Source: Hyphomicrobiales bacterium (lineage in GTDB: Bacteria > Pseudomonadota > Alphaproteobacteria > Rhizobiales > Rhizobiaceae). Taken from it: a stretch of 64,000 nucleotides of DNA. The notes under the pieces are model-generated. The model was not told the DNA's origin, made no database searches, and saw only the letters and a list, made by a program, of their open reading frames with translations. The stretch spans positions 61,532 through 125,531 of the forward strand of contig UCIT01000024.1 in the NCBI GenBank assembly GCA_900472625.1, in the 5' to 3' direction. Below are positions 9,998 to 19,301 of the stretch, piece by piece. Position 1 is the stretch's first letter; every line of letters starts with the position of its first letter. The position numbers and the translations under genes are program-made.

Positions 9998-10907
9998 CGC
10001 CGGCCTTCCGGTCGAGCAGCCGCTGGTAGAGCTCCTTGCGCGGAAGCCCGGTAATGCGGGCGGCTTCGGCAGCGGCCTTGGCGGTCGGCATGGTCTGCGA
10101 GAGGTCGGTGAGGATGGCGTCGATATCGGCCTCCTCGACGGCACGTTCCGGCGGCGGACCGATGACGAGAACAATCTCGCCCTTGACGTTGTCGACGTCG
10201 GCATAGTGCGCGGCAAGCTCGGCAAGCGAGCCGCGACGGAACTCCTCGTAGGTCTTGGTCAGCTCGCGGCAGACCGAAGCCTGGCGATCATCGCCAAGCA
10301 CGTCGGCCGCGGCGACCAGCGTGGCGGCAATACGATGCGGGGATTCGAAGAACATCAGCGTGGCGGGCGCGGCCGCGAATTCGGCGAGGCGGTCGCGCTT
10401 GGCCTTGTCCTTGGTGGGCAGGAAGCCGGCAAACAGAAAGGCGTCGTTGGGCAGACCGGAACCGACGAGGGCGGCGAGCGGCGCGGAGGCGCCGGGAATG
10501 GGGATGACACGGTATCCGGCCTCGATCGCCGACTGCGCCAGACGGTAGCCGGGATCGGAGACCAGCGGCGTCCCGGCATCGGAGACCAGCGCCACCGACT
10601 TGCCGGCCTCAAGGGCGGCCAGCAGCCGCGGCCCCGCTTCGTCGGCATTGTGCTCGTGATAGGCGTAGGGGCGGTTCTGGATGCCGTAGCGATCGAGCAG
10701 CACGCGGGTGACGCGGGTGTCTTCGCAGGCCAGAACATCGGCGCCGGCCAGCGTTTCCAGCGCCCGCAGCGTGATGTCGCCGAGGTTGCCGATCGGGGTC
10801 GCGACCAGGTAAAGGCCTGGCTCCTGCGGGCGGGCGGGAACGGCCATGTTGTGCAGGCGGAAGCTGCGCTGCCTGCCGCCTTCTGTCGTTGCGTCGTCAT
10901 TGCTCAA
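9987..10907 (-). CDS. rsmI: 16S rRNA 2'-O-ribose C1402 methyltransferase
   Basis: SAM-dependent tetrapyrrole-methylase-fold enzyme that 2'-O-methylates C1402 of 16S rRNA. Signature stretches are GLYLVATPIGNLGDITLRAL, DVLACEDTRVT, LVSDAGTPLVSDPGYRL and FFESPHRI. The 306-aa form begins at a TTG codon (10907) with AAGGG 10 nt upstream; an ATG at 10847 would drop 20 residues but lacks a ribosome site, and the SFRL stretch before the core is common in rhizobial homologues. The PBP activator gene often found divergent from rsmI is absent; dnaN is there instead. Confidence 0.92.
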   Translation of the reverse strand: MSNDDATTEGGRQRSFRLHNMAVPARPQEPGLYLVATPIGNLGDITLRALETLAGADVLACEDTRVTRVLLDRYGIQNRPYAYHEHNADEAGPRLLAALEAGKSVALVSDAGTPLVSDPGYRLAQSAIEAGYRVIPIPGASAPLAALVGSGLPNDAFLFAGFLPTKDKAKRDRLAEFAAAPATLMFFESPHRIAATLVAAADVLGDDRQASVCRELTKTYEEFRRGSLAELAAHYADVDNVKGEIVLVIGPPPERAVEEADIDAILTDLSQTMPTAKAAAEAARITGLPRKELYQRLLDRKAGDGR

Positions 10908-11187
10908 GATATCTACGCCCTTTCTGGCTTCCGGCCTTTATGGGCGAGGCCCCACCCTTCGGCAAGGGGCTTTGGCAAGCGCTGCGTGTGGGAAGCCAAG
11001 GTGATTTCTGTGAGCATCTGCAGCGAAATCGCCAATTGACCCGGCGTGCGCCGATGCGCCTCTTGCATTCATCCGCAAAATTCTGCCATTTTGCCCGTCC
11101 ACTCCTCCGGTCCCAGGTTTTGGGAAAGGCATTATTCAGGCGCGTCTGGCGCGCCCGGGCAGTAACGGTCGAAAGCGGTAGCATCCC

Positions 11188-12306
11188 ATGCGTATTACTA
11201 TTGAGCGGTCAAACCTTTTGAAGTCGCTGAACCACGTTCACCGCGTGGTCGAACGCCGCAACACGATCCCGATCCTGTCCAACATCCTGCTGCGCGCCGA
11301 AGGCCAGAGCCTCGACATGAAGGCGACCGACCTGGATCTCGAAGTGACCGAAGCGACGCCCGCCAATGTCGAGCAGCCCGGCGCGACCACCGTTCCGGCC
11401 CACCTGCTCTACGACATCGTGCGCAAGCTGGCCGACGGCTCGGAAGTGCTGCTCGCCACCAGCACCGATGGCGGTTCGATGACCGTGCAGTCCGGCCGCT
11501 CGAAGTTCTCGCTGCAGTGCCTGCCCGAGTCCGACTTCCCTGATCTCACCGCCGGCACGTTCAGCCATACGTTCAAGCTGAAGGCGACCGAGCTGAAGAT
11601 GCTGATCGATCGCACCCAGTTCGCGATCTCGACCGAAGAGACCCGCTATTACCTGAACGGCATCTTCTTCCACACGATCGAAAGCGAAGGCGACCTGAAG
11701 CTGCGCGCCGTAGCCACCGACGGCCACCGTCTGGCGCGCGCCGACGTCAAGGCGCCCTCCGGTTCCGAGGGCATGCCCGGCATCATCATCCCGCGCAAGA
11801 CTGTCGGCGAGCTGCAGAAGCTGGTCGACAATCCGGAAGCGCTGGTCACCGTCGAGGTGTCCGACGCCAAGATCCGCCTGTCGATCGGAAACATCGTCAT
11901 GACCTCGAAGCTGATCGACGGAACCTTCCCCGACTACCAGCGCGTCATCCCGACCGGCAACGACAAGGAAATGCGCGTCGATTGCACCAGCTTCGCCCAG
12001 GCCGTCGACCGCGTCTCGACGATCTCGTCCGAGCGTGGCCGCGCCGTTAAGCTGGCGCTGTCGGACGGACAGCTGCTGCTCACCGTCAACAACCCTGACT
12101 CAGGCAGCGCGACGGAAGAAGTGGCAGTCGGCTACGACGCCGACGCGATGGAGATCGGCTTCAACGCCAAGTATCTGCTCGACATCACGGCGCAGCTCTC
12201 CGGCGACGCCGCAATCTTTCTTCTGGCCGATGCCGGCTCGCCAACGCTCGTTCGCGACACCGCCGGCGACGATGCGCTCTATGTGCTGATGCCGATGCGC
12301 GTCTAG
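11188..12306 (+). CDS. dnaN: DNA polymerase III beta subunit (sliding clamp)
   Basis: Ring-forming processivity clamp, 372 aa, with three repeated clamp domains (about 1-120, 130-250, 255-372). Diagnostic stretches are the N-terminal SLNHVHRVVERRNTIPILSNIL, the middle ATDGHRLARAD and the C-terminal LYVLMPMRV, where clamp-binding peptides dock. ATG 11188 gives the family length. It stands alone, away from dnaA, as is usual in Rhizobiales. The 280-nt upstream gap, shared with divergent rsmI, should hold both promoters. Confidence 0.97.
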   Translation: MRITIERSNLLKSLNHVHRVVERRNTIPILSNILLRAEGQSLDMKATDLDLEVTEATPANVEQPGATTVPAHLLYDIVRKLADGSEVLLATSTDGGSMTVQSGRSKFSLQCLPESDFPDLTAGTFSHTFKLKATELKMLIDRTQFAISTEETRYYLNGIFFHTIESEGDLKLRAVATDGHRLARADVKAPSGSEGMPGIIIPRKTVGELQKLVDNPEALVTVEVSDAKIRLSIGNIVMTSKLIDGTFPDYQRVIPTGNDKEMRVDCTSFAQAVDRVSTISSERGRAVKLALSDGQLLLTVNNPDSGSATEEVAVGYDADAMEIGFNAKYLLDITAQLSGDAAIFLLADAGSPTLVRDTAGDDALYVLMPMRV

Positions 12307-12414
12307 CGCGTCGCATTTACTGCCCAAACTTTGCCAATTGCGACGCCATGCCTTGTTTTGGCGCCGTTTGCCTGCACATAAGCTTGCAGCATATGCTGCA
12401 CGAAGGAGAACGGC

Positions 12415-13011
12415 ATGGGTGGCTTGCGCCTCAAGGAACGACTGGGCAAGAAGTTCGACGAGGAGATCCGGTTTTTCAAGGGCATGATGCAGGGGCCGAA
12501 GACCGTCGGCTCCATCGTCCCGACATCGGCTATCACCGCGCGGAAGATGGCGAGCATCGTCAATCCGAACTCCGGGCTACCGGTTCTCGAGCTCGGGCCG
12601 GGCACAGGCGCCATCACCAAGGCCATTCTCGGCCGCGGCGTTAAGCCGGAAAATCTCGTGGCGATCGAATATTCGACCGACTTCTACGAGCACCTCGTTC
12701 ATCTCTATCCCGGCGTCAACTTCATCAACGGCGACGCCTTCAATCTCGACCGGACGCTGGCGCACATGGAGGGGCAGAAGTTCGATTCCGTGATCTCCGC
12801 CGTGCCGCTCCTGAACTTCCCGATGCAGGCGCGCGTGGCGATGCTGGAAAGCGCGCTCGACCGGCTGCCGCCAGGCCGCCCCTTCGTCCAGATTTCGTAC
12901 GGCGTCGTCTCGCCTATCATCGCTCGGCCGGATCGCTATCACATCCAGCATTTCGATTTCATCGTCCGCAACATCCCGCCGGCGCATCTTTGGATCTATC
13001 GGCGCGGCTGA
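12415..13011 (+). CDS. pmtA: Phosphatidylethanolamine N-methyltransferase, rhizobial type
   Basis: A 198-aa SAM-dependent methyltransferase with motif I LELGPGTGAI at about 58-67. The stretches RFFKG...GPKTVGSIVPTS, AIEYSTDFYEHL, NFINGDAFNLD and SAVPLLNFP are those of PmtA from Sinorhizobium and Agrobacterium, which methylates phosphatidylethanolamine three times to phosphatidylcholine, a lipid needed for plant and animal host interaction. AAGGAG lies 6 nt before ATG 12415. The next gene starts 1 nt after its stop. Confidence 0.93.
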   Translation: MGGLRLKERLGKKFDEEIRFFKGMMQGPKTVGSIVPTSAITARKMASIVNPNSGLPVLELGPGTGAITKAILGRGVKPENLVAIEYSTDFYEHLVHLYPGVNFINGDAFNLDRTLAHMEGQKFDSVISAVPLLNFPMQARVAMLESALDRLPPGRPFVQISYGVVSPIIARPDRYHIQHFDFIVRNIPPAHLWIYRRG

Positions 13012-13012
13012 G

Positions 13013-13600
13013 GTGTTCGGCCTTTACGTCACTCACCCGCAGGTGAAAATCGACGCCGAAGTGCCGGTGCCGAAATGGGGGCTGTCGGATCTCGGCGCCG
13101 AGAGGACGCGGCAAGCGGCGACCAGACCCTGGGCGTCGCAACTCGGGCGCATCGTTTCCAGCGATGAGACCAAGGCGATCGAGACCGCCGAAATCCTTGC
13201 GGTCGCCTCCGGCATCGATATCGAGATCGTCGAGAACATGCACGAGAACGACCGCTCGGCGACCGGGTTCCTGCCGCCGCCGGAGTTCGAGAAGGCCGCC
13301 GACTGGTTCTTTGCTCATCCGGAAGAAAGCTTTCGCGGCTGGGAGCGGGCGCTCGACGCGCAGCGGCGGATCGTGGCGGCGGTGGAAACGATCCTGAAAA
13401 CCCATGATGCCGGCCAGCCGATCGCCTTCGTCGGGCACGGCGGCGTGGGGACGCTGCTCAAATGCCATCTGCAGGGCCGGCCGATCGGGCGGGACCGCGA
13501 CCAGCCTGGCGGCGGCGGCAATCTCTATTGTTTCCGTCTTGCGGATCGGCGTCTATCATGCGACTGGACGGCTATCGAAGACTGGCAGGGATGGATGTGA
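13013..13600 (+). CDS. Histidine phosphatase family protein with altered first motif
   Basis: A 195-aa protein related to phosphoglycerate-mutase-like phosphatases. The usual RHG motif near the N-terminus reads THP (residues 7-9): the catalytic histidine is kept but the arginine is lost. The second catalytic histidine is in [12 protein letters not shown], and [15 protein letters not shown] matches the family's S---RA--TA element with K for R. It begins at GTG 13013, 1 nt after the pmtA stop, and ends 1 nt before pyrF, so the three genes look coupled. The substrate is unknown; a phosphate-ester role is inferred only. Confidence 0.75.
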   Translation: MFGLYVTHPQVKIDAEVPVPKWGLSDLGAERTRQAATRPWASQLGRIVSSDETKAIETAEILAVASGIDIEIVENMHENDRSATGFLPPPEFEKAADWFFAHPEESFRGWERALDAQRRIVAAVETILKTHDAGQPIAFVGHGGVGTLLKCHLQGRPIGRDRDQPGGGGNLYCFRLADRRLSCDWTAIEDWQGWM

Positions 13601-13601
13601 C

Positions 13602-14309
13602 ATGGACGCACGCGAGCGGCTGATCGTCGGACTGGATGTTCCAACGCTTGGCGAGGCCGAGAACATGGTCTCGACGCTTGGCGACACTGTTTCCTTCTAC
13701 AAGATCGGCTATCAGCTGGTATTTGCCGGCGGGCTGGAATTTGCCCGCGATCTTGCCAAGGACGGCAAGAAGATCTTCCTCGACATGAAATTGCTTGACA
13801 TCGACAACACGGTCGCCTCAGGCGTCGAGAACATCGCCAAGATGGGCATGTCGATGCTGACGCTGCACGCCTATCCGAAGGCGATGCGCGCGGCTGTCGA
13901 GGCCGCCAAGGGTTCCGGCCTCTGCCTGCTCGGCGTCACCGTGCTGACCTCTATGGACGAAGCTGACCTCACCGAAGCCGGCTACAGCGGCGATCCGCGG
14001 TCGCTGGTGCTGCGCCGCGCCGAACAGGCGCGCGAGGCGGGCATGGGCGGCATCGTCTGCTCGGCCGAGGAGTCCGAGGTGGTGCGCGCCGTCGTCGGCC
14101 CCGATATGGCGATCGTCACACCCGGCATTCGCCCCACCGGCAGCGAGCGCGGCGACCAGAAGCGGGTGATGACGCCCTATGATGCGCTGAAAGCGGGATC
14201 GACGCATCTCGTCGTCGGCCGGCCGATCGTCAAGGCGGCAGAACCGAAGCATGCCGCGCAGGCCATTCTCGACGAGATGGTGAGTGCGCTCTGGCCTGCG
14301 AACCGCTGA
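13602..14309 (+). CDS. pyrF: Orotidine 5'-phosphate decarboxylase
   Basis: Last step of UMP synthesis: decarboxylation of OMP. A 235-aa TIM barrel with the signature [10 protein letters not shown] at 61-70, whose D61, K63 and D66 are the catalytic charges, and the phosphate-binding end VTPGIRP and [11 protein letters not shown] 13602 gives the normal start [14 protein letters not shown]; the frame stays open further upstream inside the preceding gene. It is followed 28 nt later by a DUF1330 gene with its own AGGAGG site. Confidence 0.96.
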   Translation: MDARERLIVGLDVPTLGEAENMVSTLGDTVSFYKIGYQLVFAGGLEFARDLAKDGKKIFLDMKLLDIDNTVASGVENIAKMGMSMLTLHAYPKAMRAAVEAAKGSGLCLLGVTVLTSMDEADLTEAGYSGDPRSLVLRRAEQAREAGMGGIVCSAEESEVVRAVVGPDMAIVTPGIRPTGSERGDQKRVMTPYDALKAGSTHLVVGRPIVKAAEPKHAAQAILDEMVSALWPANR

Positions 14310-14337
14310 TTTTCCATATCATCTGAGGAGGAAGACC

Positions 14338-14625
14338 ATGGCCAAGGGATACTGGATCGCCCGCGTCGATGTGCGCGATGCCGAGCGCTACAAGGATTAC
14401 GTCACCGCGGCCAAGCCGGCCTTCGAGAAATACGGCGCCAATTTCCTGGCGCGCGGCGGTGCGCTGACCGAACTCGAGGGCAAGGCGCGGGCGCGCAACG
14501 TCGTCATCGAGTTTCCGTCGATGCAGCATGCGGTCGATTGCTACAACTCGCCGGAGTACCAGATCGCAGCGAAAATCCGGCAGGAAGTCGCCGATGCCGA
14601 GATGGTTGTCGTCGAAGGCGTTTGA
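14338..14625 (+). CDS. DUF1330 family protein
   Basis: A 95-aa dimeric alpha/beta-barrel protein. The pattern YWIARVDVRDAERYKDYV, then AKPAFEKYGANFLARGGA and VVIEFPSMQHAVDCYNSPEYQ, is diagnostic of DUF1330. No enzyme activity is established for the family. GAGGAGG is 8 nt before ATG 14338. It lies 28 nt after pyrF and is likely carried on the same transcript, but the functional link is unclear. Confidence 0.88.
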   Translation: MAKGYWIARVDVRDAERYKDYVTAAKPAFEKYGANFLARGGALTELEGKARARNVVIEFPSMQHAVDCYNSPEYQIAAKIRQEVADAEMVVVEGV

Positions 14626-14733
14626 TCGACATCAAGGCCTCGGGATCGGCAACGCGATAGGTCTTTTCGTCGCACCCTGATTGGGCTAAGACGAGATGAC
14701 CCGCATTCAAATCAGCCTCCCGAGGAACCTTCC

Positions 14734-15714
14734 ATGACACTTGCCAATCTGCCGCCGCTCGTCACCGTGTTCGGAGGCTCCGGCTTCGTGGGCCGGCACA
14801 TCGTTCGCGCACTGGCAAAGCGCGGCTATCGCATCCGCGTCGCGGTGCGCCGTCCCGATCTCGCAGGCTTCCTGCAGCCACTCGGCAATGTCGGCCAGAT
14901 TTCCTTCGTCCAGGCCAACCTGCGCTACCGCAACTCGGTCGACCAGGCCGTCGAAGGCGCGTCCTACGTCGTCAATTGCGTCGGTATCCTGTTTGAATCC
15001 GGCCGCAACTCGTTCGAGGCCGTCCAGGAATTCGGCGGCAAGGCCGTGGCGGAAGCCGCCCGCGGCGTCGGCGCCAAGCTGATCCACCTCTCGGCAATCG
15101 GCGCCAACGGCACGTCCGATTCCACCTATGCCCGCACCAAGGGTCGCGCCGAGGCGGCAATCCATTCGATCGTGCCCGACGCCATCATCTATCGCCCGTC
15201 GATCGTGTTCGGTCCCGAGGACAATTTCTTCAACAAGTTTGCCGGCATGGCCCGCTCGGCGCCGGTGCTGCCGCTGATCGGTGGCGGCAAGACGAAGCTG
15301 CAGCCGGTCTATGTCATGGATATCGCCGAAGCCGTGGCCAAGGCGGTCGAAGGCAAGGTTGCCGGCGGCAAGATCTACGAACTGGGCGGCCCTGAAGTGC
15401 TGACCTTCCGCGAATGTCTCGAAGCCGTGCTGAAATCGACAGCGCGCAGCAATCCGCTGGTGTCGCTGCCCTTCGGTATCGCATCGCTGATCGGCAGCGT
15501 CGCATCGATGGTGCCGCTGATCGCGCCGCCGATCACCGCCGACCAAGTGAAGCTGCTGAAGAAGGACAATGTCGTTTCCAAGGAAGCCGAGGCCGACGGC
15601 CGGACGCTGAAGGGCCTGGGCATCACGCCGACGATGGTGAGCTCGGTGCTGGATTCCTACATGGTGCATTTCCGTCCGCACGGCCAGTATACCGGCACCG
15701 GCAAGGCTGCCTGA
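14734..15714 (+). CDS. Complex I NDUFA9-like NAD(P)H-binding protein
   Basis: A 326-aa atypical short-chain dehydrogenase. The nucleotide-binding loop GGSGFVG is at 14-20; VVNCVGILFE and IHLSAIGAN follow, then the partly kept active-site pattern YARTKGRAE and IYRPSIVFGPEDNFFN. This set is typical of the NDUFA9/YfcH-like family, an accessory subunit of complex I in mitochondria with homologues kept in alphaproteobacteria. Its bacterial role is not firmly known. A 16-bp hairpin follows the stop. Confidence 0.88.
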   Translation: MTLANLPPLVTVFGGSGFVGRHIVRALAKRGYRIRVAVRRPDLAGFLQPLGNVGQISFVQANLRYRNSVDQAVEGASYVVNCVGILFESGRNSFEAVQEFGGKAVAEAARGVGAKLIHLSAIGANGTSDSTYARTKGRAEAAIHSIVPDAIIYRPSIVFGPEDNFFNKFAGMARSAPVLPLIGGGKTKLQPVYVMDIAEAVAKAVEGKVAGGKIYELGGPEVLTFRECLEAVLKSTARSNPLVSLPFGIASLIGSVASMVPLIAPPITADQVKLLKKDNVVSKEAEADGRTLKGLGITPTMVSSVLDSYMVHFRPHGQYTGTGKAA

Positions 15715-15733
15715 TCCATCCAAGCCTGTTTTC

Positions 15734-15769
15734 CACAACGCCGCCCGCGCCACCGCGGGCGGCGTTGTG
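15734..15769 (+). terminator. Strong hairpin terminator after the NDUFA9-like gene
   Basis: A 16-bp perfect stem, CACAACGCCGCCCGCG, closes over a CCAC loop 20 nt past the stop. The trailing sequence is A-rich rather than T-rich, so it may be a weak or factor-assisted terminator. Confidence 0.6.
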
Positions 15770-15994
15770 CATTAGAAAATATTGATGAAAAAACAGGCTG
15801 AAAAGCGGATTTTTTCCTGCCTTGGACAAGGCAGACGTTGCATAAAAGTCGCATGAAAAATTTAGCGGAATTAAGAGGAAATTTAGCCGGAACGTTTATT
15901 GCTATTTGCCATTCCTCTGACTACACACCCCGCGCACCGGTGCTTGGACTCAGCGCCTCCGCCTGGCACGCTTAACGACTTGAAAGGTTCTTCG

Positions 15995-16147
15995 ATGGGT
16001 AGGTCAATCGCGCTTCTTTTCGCGTGTGCGGCGCTGGTTATTCTGGCCGGCTCTTTCATGGCGCCCGGTTCGGTCGCAGCCGTGAAGGGCGAATGCTCGC
16101 CGGCCTATGGCGTCGACCCCTGCGAAACCGGCTCGATCCCGCACTGA
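15995..16147 (+). CDS. Small exported protein, 50 aa, unknown function
   Basis: ATG 15995 is preceded by GAAAGG and opens a 50-codon frame. The protein begins MGRSIALLFACAALVILAGS, a clear signal peptide or single membrane segment with a possible cleavage near VAA-VKG. The mature part is only about 18 residues, with two cysteines in ECSPAYGVDPCETGS that could form a disulfide. I do not recognise a family. It stands alone between two hairpins, so it would be its own transcription unit. Confidence 0.5.
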   Translation: MGRSIALLFACAALVILAGSFMAPGSVAAVKGECSPAYGVDPCETGSIPH

Positions 16148-16317
16148 TCGAAAAAGACCGGCTTTTTTAGCGCCGGTTCTGTCTGCCGTCAGCGATCTAC
16201 GCTCGCGCTTGATTTGTTATCCCACATCGCCCTCTACCGAGACTGTACGCGACGCCTCCGCGCCGTGTGAAGGCTTTCGGATGCTCACGTCTGTGAACCA
16301 ACGAGCCGTCAGGGGCA

Positions 16318-16334
16318 CTCGGGCAAAGCCCGAG
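16318..16334 (-). terminator. Hairpin downstream of uppP
   Basis: CTCGGGC-AAA-GCCCGAG, a 7-bp stem 23 nt beyond the uppP stop. It shares the CTCGGGC arm with the hairpin behind gshB. No T-run follows. Confidence 0.4.
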
Positions 16335-16357
16335 CGCAATGGCAAGGCTGCGGCGAC

Positions 16358-17155
16358 TTAGCCGACCAGGCCGTAGGAGGCCATGCCCAGCAGGATGACG
16401 CCGAGAATGATGCGGTAGATCGCGAACACCGTGAAGCGGTTGCTCCGGATATAGGTGAGCAGCCATTTGACGGCGATGAAGGCGACGATGGTCGAGACGA
16501 CGAAGGCGATGCCGAGGGCCGTCCAATCCTCGTTGGCGGCGCCGCCGTCCTTGAAGGTCTTCAACAGTTCATAGGCGCTGGCCGCGTACATGGTGGGAAT
16601 GCCGACCAGGAAGGCGAACTCGGTTGCCGAGGCGCGGTTGTTCGTTCCCGCCAGCAACGCGACGAAGATGGTGGCGCCGGAGCGCGAGGTGCCCGGAAAC
16701 ACGCCGGCGATGACCTGGGCGACACCGACGAGGATGGCGACCGGCCAGGTGATCTCCTTGCTCGGCGGACGACGGGCGGCGAGCCATTCGGCGGCGATCA
16801 TCCAGAAGCCACCGATGATCAGCGCCCAGGCGATCGGGGTCGCGGTGCTCGGCAGCTCAAAGCCGAGTTTCTTGACGATCAGCCCGAGGACCGCGGTGAT
16901 CAGGAAGGCGACGAGCAGCTTGCCGAGATAGGCCCGATTTTCGGGTTCGCGCCAGCCGAGCAGCAGGTCGAGGAGACGGCGCCAGTAGATGAAGGTGACG
17001 GCGAGAATGGCGCCGGCCTGGATGACGATGTTGAACATGTCCGAGCGGTGGCCGAGCCACTGCTCCGCTATGATCAGGTGGCCGGTGCTCGAGATCGGCA
17101 GAAACTCGGTGATCCCTTCCACGATGCCCAGAATGATCGCATTAATATAGTCCAT
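16358..17155 (-). CDS. uppP: Undecaprenyl-diphosphatase
   Basis: Integral membrane enzyme (BacA family) that recycles the C55 lipid carrier for peptidoglycan and polysaccharide synthesis; 265 aa with about eight membrane segments. The two signature loops are present: GIVEGITEFLPISSTGHLI near the N-terminus and FPGTSRSGATI in the second half, giving the catalytic Glu, Ser and Arg. ATG 17155 (MDYINAIILG) has GGAGA at 7 nt; the upstream 25-codon extension is not conserved-looking. Confidence 0.95.
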   Translation of the reverse strand: MDYINAIILGIVEGITEFLPISSTGHLIIAEQWLGHRSDMFNIVIQAGAILAVTFIYWRRLLDLLLGWREPENRAYLGKLLVAFLITAVLGLIVKKLGFELPSTATPIAWALIIGGFWMIAAEWLAARRPPSKEITWPVAILVGVAQVIAGVFPGTSRSGATIFVALLAGTNNRASATEFAFLVGIPTMYAASAYELLKTFKDGGAANEDWTALGIAFVVSTIVAFIAVKWLLTYIRSNRFTVFAIYRIILGVILLGMASYGLVG

Positions 17156-17435
17156 CAATTGTCTCCGCTTGGGTGTTCGGTCAGACCTGAATTGCGCTTG
17201 TGCCGCGGGGGAAACGGCAACGATGTCCACCAGACAAAGGCGTCATGAGATCGAGGGAGCGGCTGTCGATATCGGTCAATCGCGTCGATTTCCTCTGTCA
17301 GGCGGCGGGCGGCCCGACTCGCTTGTGTTGGAGGGGCCAAACTTCTATAGCTTCAACGAATGAGTCATGACTAGGGCGCTATAATCATCGCGTCCCTGCG
17401 ACGTGCACCCCACCCATCAAAAAATCCGAGTCTCG

Positions 17436-18128
17436 ATGCCCACGCTCTATCATCACCCCATGTCATCCGCATCACGCTTCGTCCGGTTGATCCTGACGGA
17501 GTACGGCTACCAGGCAGACCTGATCGAAGAGCAGACCTGGGAAAAGCGCCGCGACTTTCTGGCGCTCAACCCGGCCGGCACGCTGCCCGTCTACGTCGAC
17601 GACAGCATGCGGGCACTGTGTGGCGCCACCGTCATCTCCGAATATCTCGACGAGACCCACGGCGTGTTGAAGCGCGACCGGCGGCTGCTTGCCGAAGACC
17701 CGTTCCAGCGCGCCGAAATCCGCCGGCTGACGGAATGGTTCATGGTGAAGATGGAGACCGACGTAACCCGACCGCTGGCGCGCGAGCGCGTCTACAAGCT
17801 GCAGATGACCGCCGACCAGGGCGGCGGGGCGCCTGACTCGAAGATCCTGCGCACGGCGCGCGCCAATATTCGCCAGCACATGAAGTACCTCACCTGGCTC
17901 TCCGGTTCGCGCCAGTGGCTGGCCGGCGAACGGATGAGCTATGCGGATCTGGCGGCTGCCGCCTCGATCTCGATCCTCGATTATCTCGGCGAGATCGACT
18001 GGACAGAGGCGCCTGTGGTCAAGGACTGGTACCAGCGTCTGAAGTCGCGCCCGTCGTTCCGCCCGATGCTCACCGAGCGCGTGCGCGGCCTGACGCCCGT
18101 GTCCCATTACGCCGACCTGGATTTCTGA
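17436..18128 (+). CDS. Glutathione S-transferase family protein
   Basis: A 230-aa cytosolic GST. The N-terminal thioredoxin-like domain reads TLYHHPMSSASRFVRLILTEYG, with the serine region that contacts glutathione and the cis-proline in GTLPVYVD (about 49-56). The C-terminal helical domain carries WLAGERMSYADLAAAASISILDYL, the usual N-capping and D motif. ATG 17436 is preferred to GTG 17403 because it gives the standard GST start. It ends 12 nt before queG and is probably co-transcribed. Confidence 0.88.
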   Translation: MPTLYHHPMSSASRFVRLILTEYGYQADLIEEQTWEKRRDFLALNPAGTLPVYVDDSMRALCGATVISEYLDETHGVLKRDRRLLAEDPFQRAEIRRLTEWFMVKMETDVTRPLARERVYKLQMTADQGGGAPDSKILRTARANIRQHMKYLTWLSGSRQWLAGERMSYADLAAAASISILDYLGEIDWTEAPVVKDWYQRLKSRPSFRPMLTERVRGLTPVSHYADLDF

Positions 18129-18140
18129 CGAGGGCCCTCC

Positions 18141-19301
18141 ATGCCCGAACGGACGACAGAGGCCAAGGAGTTGAAGCGTCGCGAGACGCTGACGGCCTTC
18201 GTCAAGGCGGAAGCGCATGCGCTCGGCTTCGATCTCTGTCGGATCACAAGGCCTGACAGCATTCCCGATGCAAAAGATCGCCTCGGCGAATTCATCGATG
18301 CCGGCCGGCATGGGACGATGGAGTGGATGGCCGAGACGCGCGAGCGGCGCGGCGATCCCAGGACGCTCTGGAGCGACGTGAAATCCGTCGTCGTCTTCGC
18401 GCTGAACTACGGGCCTGACGAGGACCCGCGCGGCATTCTCGCCAAGCACGACAAGGCGGCCATCTCCGTCTATGCGCGCAACCGCGACTATCACGACGTC
18501 ATCAAGGGGCGGCTTAAGGAGATCGCGACGCGGTTTGCGGCGCGCGCCGGCGCCGACGTCAAGGTGTTCGTCGATACGGCGCCCGTCATGGAAAAGCCGC
18601 TGGCGGCGGCGGCCGGGATCGGCTGGCAGGGCAAGCACACCAACCTCGTCAGCCGCGTGCACGGCTCCTGGCTGTTTCTCGGCTCGATGTTCACCACCGC
18701 CGATCTCTCTATGGATGCGCCCGAGATCGATCACTGCGGATCATGCCGCGCCTGTCTCGACGCCTGCCCGACCGACGCCTTCCCGGCGCCCTACCAGATC
18801 GACGCGCGGCGCTGCATCTCCTATCTGACCATCGAGCACAAGGGACCGATCGACCCCGCCATCCGGCCGCTGGTCGGAAACCGCATCTACGGCTGCGACG
18901 ACTGCCTGGCCGCCTGCCCGTGGAACAAGTTCGCGCGGGCGGCGTCGGAGATGAAACTGCAGGCGCGCGAGGATCTGAAGGAGCCTGCGATCGCCGAACT
19001 CCTGACACTCGACGATCCGAGCTTTCGGACCTTCTTCAGTGGCTCGCCGGTCAAGCGCATCGGCCGCGACCGGTTCGTTCGCAACGTGCTGATCGCCGCC
19101 GGCAATTCCGGCGATGCCGCGTTCGTCGATCAATGTCGGCTGCTCTCGGCAGATCCCTCGCCGGTGGTGCGCGCCATGGCGGTGTGGGCGCTGTCGCGGT
19201 TGCTGGAGGCTGGCGAATTCGCGCGGTTTGCGGCACAAAGGCCGAAGGATGAGTCGGACAGCGATGTGCTGAACGAGTGGAGACTGGCAGGAGCGGCGTG
19301 A
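18141..19301 (+). CDS. queG: Epoxyqueuosine reductase
   Basis: Cobalamin- and iron-sulfur-dependent enzyme that reduces epoxyqueuosine to queuosine in tRNA; 386 aa. The catalytic Asp is D145 in [10 protein letters not shown]. Two 4Fe-4S clusters are supplied by C199/C202/C205 with C259 and by C252/C255 with C209 and C225, in [12 protein letters not shown] and [12 protein letters not shown]. The C-terminal part has HEAT-like helices ([20 protein letters not shown]). Its stop overlaps the next ATG by one base. Confidence 0.95.
   Translation: MPERTTEAKELKRRETLTAFVKAEAHALGFDLCRITRPDSIPDAKDRLGEFIDAGRHGTMEWMAETRERRGDPRTLWSDVKSVVVFALNYGPDEDPRGILAKHDKAAISVYARNRDYHDVIKGRLKEIATRFAARAGADVKVFVDTAPVMEKPLAAAAGIGWQGKHTNLVSRVHGSWLFLGSMFTTADLSMDAPEIDHCGSCRACLDACPTDAFPAPYQIDARRCISYLTIEHKGPIDPAIRPLVGNRIYGCDDCLAACPWNKFARAASEMKLQAREDLKEPAIAELLTLDDPSFRTFFSGSPVKRIGRDRFVRNVLIAAGNSGDAAFVDQCRLLSADPSPVVRAMAVWALSRLLEAGEFARFAAQRPKDESDSDVLNEWRLAGAA

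Noticed and set aside
15871..15885. TTAA-GAGGAAA-TTTA as a CtrA box before the small exported peptide
   Set aside because: One mismatch in the second half-site and over 100 nt from the start; too weak to claim.
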